From contig JAHHTG010000048.1 of the NCBI GenBank assembly GCA_020024765.1, forward strand, positions 1 through 8,934: a stretch of 8,934 bases of DNA. The letters run 5' to 3'. Origin of the DNA: Thomasclavelia sp. (lineage in GTDB: Bacteria; Bacillota_I; Bacilli_A; Erysipelotrichales; Erysipelotrichaceae). The notes beneath the pieces were generated by a model. The model searched no databases and was not told the DNA's origin. It was given only the letters and a program-made list of their open reading frames with translations. Of this stretch, positions 7,125 to 8,934 are shown piece by piece (positions within the stretch are counted from its first letter, which is position 1; the number at the start of each line of letters is the position of its first letter). Position numbers and translations under genes: made by a program.

Positions 7125-7148
7125 AAACATATTTCAGAGGTAAATATT

Positions 7149-8084
7149 ATGAATAAAATTATAGACAATATCGAACAATTAATTGGCAATACCCCTTTGT
7201 TTGAAATTAAGAATATCGAATCCAAAGATCAACTTAAAGCCCGTGTTTTGGTTAAAATCGAAGGTTTTAACTTAACTGGTTCTATCAAGGATCGTGTTGC
7301 CTTAAACATGCTTAAAACGGCTAAAAATAACGGATTAATCAAAGATAATTCAATTATCATAGAACCAACATCTGGTAATACAGGTATTGGCTTGGCAGCT
7401 GTCGCAAGTGCAATGGGCCACAGAACAATCATTGTCATGCCAGATTCAATGTCGGTCGAAAGACAAAGATTAATAAAAGCATATGGTGCTGAAGTTGTCT
7501 TAACACCAGGCAAATTAGGCATGCAGGGTGCTCTTGATAAAGCTGATGAACTAGCTAAAGAATATCCTAATAGTTTTATCCCCTCTCAATTTGAAAATAG
7601 TGCTAATCCAGAGGCTCATTATTTAACTACCGGACCTGAAATTTTTGAAGCGGCCGAGGGTAAAATTGATATTTTTGTAGCAGGTATTGGAACAGGTGGC
7701 ACAATAAGTGGTGTGGGAAAATATCTAAAAGAAAAGAACTCTGATATTCGAATCATTGGTATTGAACCCGAAACTTCTCCTTTAATTACTAAAGGACAAG
7801 CAGGTCCACATGGTATTCAAGGTATTGGTGCAAACTTTATTCCAAAAACTTTAGATCTTGATGTTATTGATAAAGTTGAAACTGTGAGCGTCGAAGAAGC
7901 ATATACAGCAGCACGACGTTTAGGCAAGGAAGAAGGCATTTTATGTGGCATTTCTTCTGGCGCTAATCTAACAATGTGCTTAAAACTTGCAAGTTTAACA
8001 TGCAATAAAGGTAAAACAATCGTCACAGTTTTGCCAGATTCAGGCGATCGTTACTTATCGAATCCATTATTTGCAGAAAATTAA
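7149..8084 (+). CDS. cysK: Cysteine synthase A (O-acetylserine sulfhydrylase)
   Basis: PLP enzyme that makes cysteine and acetate from O-acetylserine and sulfide; the substrate comes from the divergent cysE product. The 311 residues are the normal family length. Visible features are: LIGNTPL near the N-terminus (11-17); the PLP Schiff-base lysine Lys47 in GSIKDRVA (44-51); the substrate loop PTSGNTG (73-79); QFENSANPEAHY with TTGPEI (147-165); the PLP-phosphate loop GTGGT (181-185); and Ser298 in PDSGDRY, expected to contact the pyridine nitrogen. NLTGS replaces the more usual NPGGS or NPAGS before the lysine. The start is the ATG at 7149 with AGAGG 8 nt upstream. An in-frame TTG at 7095 is part of the -35 box and cannot be the start. 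A cystathionine beta-synthase-like or CysM specificity is less likely given the length and motifs. Confidence 0.94.
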   Translation: MNKIIDNIEQLIGNTPLFEIKNIESKDQLKARVLVKIEGFNLTGSIKDRVALNMLKTAKNNGLIKDNSIIIEPTSGNTGIGLAAVASAMGHRTIIVMPDSMSVERQRLIKAYGAEVVLTPGKLGMQGALDKADELAKEYPNSFIPSQFENSANPEAHYLTTGPEIFEAAEGKIDIFVAGIGTGGTISGVGKYLKEKNSDIRIIGIEPETSPLITKGQAGPHGIQGIGANFIPKTLDLDVIDKVETVSVEEAYTAARRLGKEEGILCGISSGANLTMCLKLASLTCNKGKTIVTVLPDSGDRYLSNPLFAEN

Positions 8085-8096
8085 TACATGAATATC

Positions 8097-8127
8097 AAGA
8101 GAAACCAACGAAAAGGTTTCTCTTTTT
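8097..8127 (+). terminator. Rho-independent terminator of cysK
   Basis: A 10-bp perfect stem (8097-8106 with 8115-8124) with an 8-nt loop is followed by a T run (stem end plus 8125-8127). It begins 12 bp after the cysK stop codon. Confidence 0.87.
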
Positions 8128-8298
8128 AATGTTAAGAATTATATAGAGTACTTTGACAAATGTTTAAAATTAAAAAACAAGTAATTTATCTAAAAACAAT
8201 AATAACCAGGCACATTTTAGAAACATAAAAACATCATAATAACTTAGAATTTTAAAGCAATTATAAAAAATTCAGGGGCTTTTCGGGGGCAAACAAAA
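8128..8298. other. AT-rich spacer with a G-rich patch, no gene recognised
   Basis: About 170 bp of AT-rich DNA between the cysK and tRNA terminators. I see no convincing gene or promoter. A TTGACA at 8153-8158 has no usable -10. The one distinctive element is a G-rich patch at 8274-8290 (AGGGGC, TTTTC, GGGGGC) next to the tRNA terminator; it resembles sequence often found at 3' ends of integrase genes and tRNA-linked attachment sites. Confidence 0.4.
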
Positions 8299-8322
8299 TA
8301 AAAAGCCCTTGTTTAAGGGCTT
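8299..8322 (-). terminator. Rho-independent terminator of the tRNA operon
   Basis: An 8-bp GC-containing stem (8303-8310 with 8315-8322) with a 4-nt loop is followed on the minus strand by TTATTTTG. It lies 12 bp beyond the 3' end of tRNA-Phe. Confidence 0.85.
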
Positions 8323-8333
8323 AAATATTCGAG

Positions 8334-8409
8334 TGGTGGTTCCGGCCAGAATTGAACTGGCGACACATGGATTTTCAGTCCATTGCTCTACCAACTGAGC
8401 TACAGAACC
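8334..8409 (-). tRNA. tRNA-Phe(GAA)
   Basis: 76 nt with encoded CCA. Anticodon stem ATGGA/TCCAT holds the loop CTGAAAA, anticodon GAA. The acceptor GGTTCTG/CGGAACC pairs throughout with one T-G wobble, and the T-stem GCCAG/CTGGC is perfect. It is the last tRNA of the cluster. Confidence 0.97.
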
Positions 8410-8411
8410 AT

Positions 8412-8489
8412 TGGTTGCGAGGGAAGGATTTGAACCAACGACCTCCGGGTTATGGGCCCGACGAGCTAGCCAGGCTGCTCTACCTCGCG
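8412..8489 (-). tRNA. Initiator tRNA-fMet(CAT) with a mismatched T-stem
   Basis: 78 nt with encoded CCA. Initiator identity is shown by the unpaired C1/A72 at the acceptor end and the three G-C pairs (GGG/CCC) flanking the loop CCCATAA, anticodon CAT. The T-stem reads GTTGG/CCTTC, so positions 50-64 and 51-63 are both T-T; either GTTGG/CCAAC or GAAGG/CCTTC would pair fully. The rest of the cloverleaf is normal. It may be a tolerated variant, a redundant decaying copy, or a sequence error. It sits 2 bp from tRNA-Phe. Confidence 0.92.
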
Positions 8490-8495
8490 ATAATA

Positions 8496-8588
8496 TGGCG
8501 GAGAAATAGGGATTCGAACCCTAGCGCCGGTTTCCCGACCTGCTGGTTTTCAAGACCAGTCCCTTCAGCCAGACTTGGGTATTTCTCC
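8496..8588 (-). tRNA. tRNA-Ser(TGA)
   Basis: 93 nt with the long variable arm typical of tRNA-Ser and an encoded CCA after G73. Anticodon stem CTGGT/ACCAG holds the loop CTTGAAA, anticodon TGA. Acceptor GGAGAAA/TTTCTCC and T-stem TAGGG/CCCTA are perfect. Confidence 0.97.
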
Positions 8589-8606
8589 ATAATATTTGTT
8601 TTTCAA

Positions 8607-8683
8607 TGGTGGACCCTGTAGGACTCGAACCTACGACCACCCGGTTATGAGCCGGAAGCTCTGACCAACTGAGCTAAGGGTCC
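8607..8683 (-). tRNA. tRNA-Ile2(CAT), lysidine-modified type reading AUA
   Basis: 77 nt with encoded CCA. The anticodon is CAT in the loop CTCATAA. The acceptor GGACCCT/AGGGTCC, the D-arm and the T-stem GTAGG/CCTAC closely resemble the Bacillus tRNA-Ile2, not elongator Met. A TilS enzyme is expected to convert C34 to lysidine, so that it reads AUA. Its place between Met and Ser genes also matches the Bacillus cluster order. Confidence 0.88.
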
Positions 8684-8687
8684 AAAC

Positions 8688-8764
8688 TGGTAGCGAGGGT
8701 GGGACTCGAACCCACGACCTCCCGGGTATGAACCGAGCGCTCTAGCCAACTAAGCTACCTCGCC
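8688..8764 (-). tRNA. Elongator tRNA-Met(CAT)
   Basis: 77 nt with encoded CCA. Loop TTCATAC with anticodon CAT, acceptor GGCGAGG/CCTCGCT with a G1-T72 wobble as in Bacillus elongator Met, and a perfect T-stem GTGGG/CCCAC. It lacks the initiator GGG/CCC anticodon stem (here CTCGG/CCGGG). Confidence 0.92.
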
Positions 8765-8789
8765 ATAATTTTTACACGGTTATAATAAA

Positions 8790-8866
8790 TGGTCGGGATG
8801 GCAGGATTTGAACCTGTGACCCCTTGATCCCAAATCAAGTGCACTACCAAGCTGTGCTACATCCCG
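8790..8866 (-). tRNA. tRNA-Pro(TGG)
   Basis: 77 nt with encoded CCA. Anticodon stem CTTGA/TCAAG holds TTTGGGA, anticodon TGG, and the acceptor CGGGATG/CATCCCG is perfect. The T-stem ACAGG/CCTGC has one A-C mismatch at its outer pair (49-65). Confidence 0.96.
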
Positions 8867-8882
8867 ATCGATATAAAATAAA

Positions 8883-8934
8883 TGGCGCGCCCAGTAGGAA
8901 TCGAACCCGCAACCTTTTGATCCGTAGTCAAACG
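8883..8934 (-). tRNA. tRNA-Arg(ACG), 3' part, cut by the window edge
   Basis: 52 nt of the 3' portion with encoded CCA after G73. Anticodon stem TTTGA/TCAAA holds CTACGGA, anticodon ACG (inosine at position 34 expected after TadA action). The T-stem GCGGG/CCTAC has a C-A mismatch at 50-64. The 5' half lies beyond position 8934. Confidence 0.93.

Noticed and set aside
7095..7148. Longer cysK reading frame beginning at a TTG
   Set aside because: The TTG is the first part of the -35 box, so it would not be transcribed; the ATG at 7149 has a well-placed ribosome binding site and gives the family-typical start.
7037..7148. Possible T-box or riboswitch controlling cysteine genes
   Set aside because: The promoters place both transcription starts within about 30 nt of the start codons, too short for either element.
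8153..8158. TTGACA hexamer in the spacer after cysK
   Set aside because: No acceptable -10 box lies 16-18 bp downstream and no gene follows on that strand.
8352..8621. Open frame of 89 codons on the plus strand
   Set aside because: It runs antisense through four tRNA genes and has no family resemblance; it is a by-product of tRNA sequence.
1..8934. CRISPR array, insertion sequence or transposase
   Set aside because: No regularly spaced repeats, no terminal inverted repeats and no transposase-like protein were seen on either strand.

Overview
The window is AT-rich DNA from a low-GC Firmicute that uses the standard bacterial code: Trp codons are TGG and no gene needs an in-frame TGA. The tRNA genes resemble Bacillus-type tRNAs and encode their own CCA ends, and ribosome binding sites are strong AGGAGG-type. 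An Erysipelotrichia or Lactobacillales-like genome would fit, but no rRNA or phylogenetic marker settles the taxon.

Positions 1-4421, minus strand: a four-gene operon reading leftward. It encodes a YgbA-family cysteine-rich protein, two ABC half-transporters of the CydD/CydC exporter type, and a small DUF454 (YbaN) membrane protein. Two junctions overlap (8 bp and 1 bp) and the third gap is 8 bp. A candidate promoter lies upstream, and a strong intrinsic terminator at 6-46 closes the unit. YgbA is NO-responsive in enterobacteria and CydDC handles thiols or heme, so a role in redox, NO or heme stress is a reasonable inference. No cytochrome bd genes are nearby.

Positions 4422-6109: a plus-strand gene for a sodium-dependent amino acid symporter (NSS/SNF family), interrupted by one in-frame TAA at codon 258 while the remaining 209 codons stay intact in the same frame. 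A perfect-stem terminator follows. Behind it lie a possible decayed single-membrane-segment peptide and a short direct repeat.

Positions 6110-8127: the two-step cysteine synthesis pathway. Serine O-acetyltransferase (cysE, minus) and cysteine synthase (cysK, plus) are divergent. They share a short intergenic region in which two consensus -35 boxes abut and form a perfect 12-bp palindrome. The short leaders leave no room for a riboswitch or T-box.

Positions 8128-8934: an AT-rich spacer, a terminator, then seven minus-strand tRNA genes. In transcription order they are Arg(ACG, cut by the window edge), Pro(TGG), Met, Ile2(CAT), Ser(TGA), fMet and Phe(GAA). The order matches the Bacillus-type tRNA cluster with Ala and Asp missing. 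The fMet gene carries two adjacent T-T mismatches in the T-stem. I found no clearly novel system. The best leads are the YgbA-ABC-ABC-DUF454 operon with an atypical Q-loop, the interrupted transporter, the abutting cys promoters and the unusual initiator tRNA.
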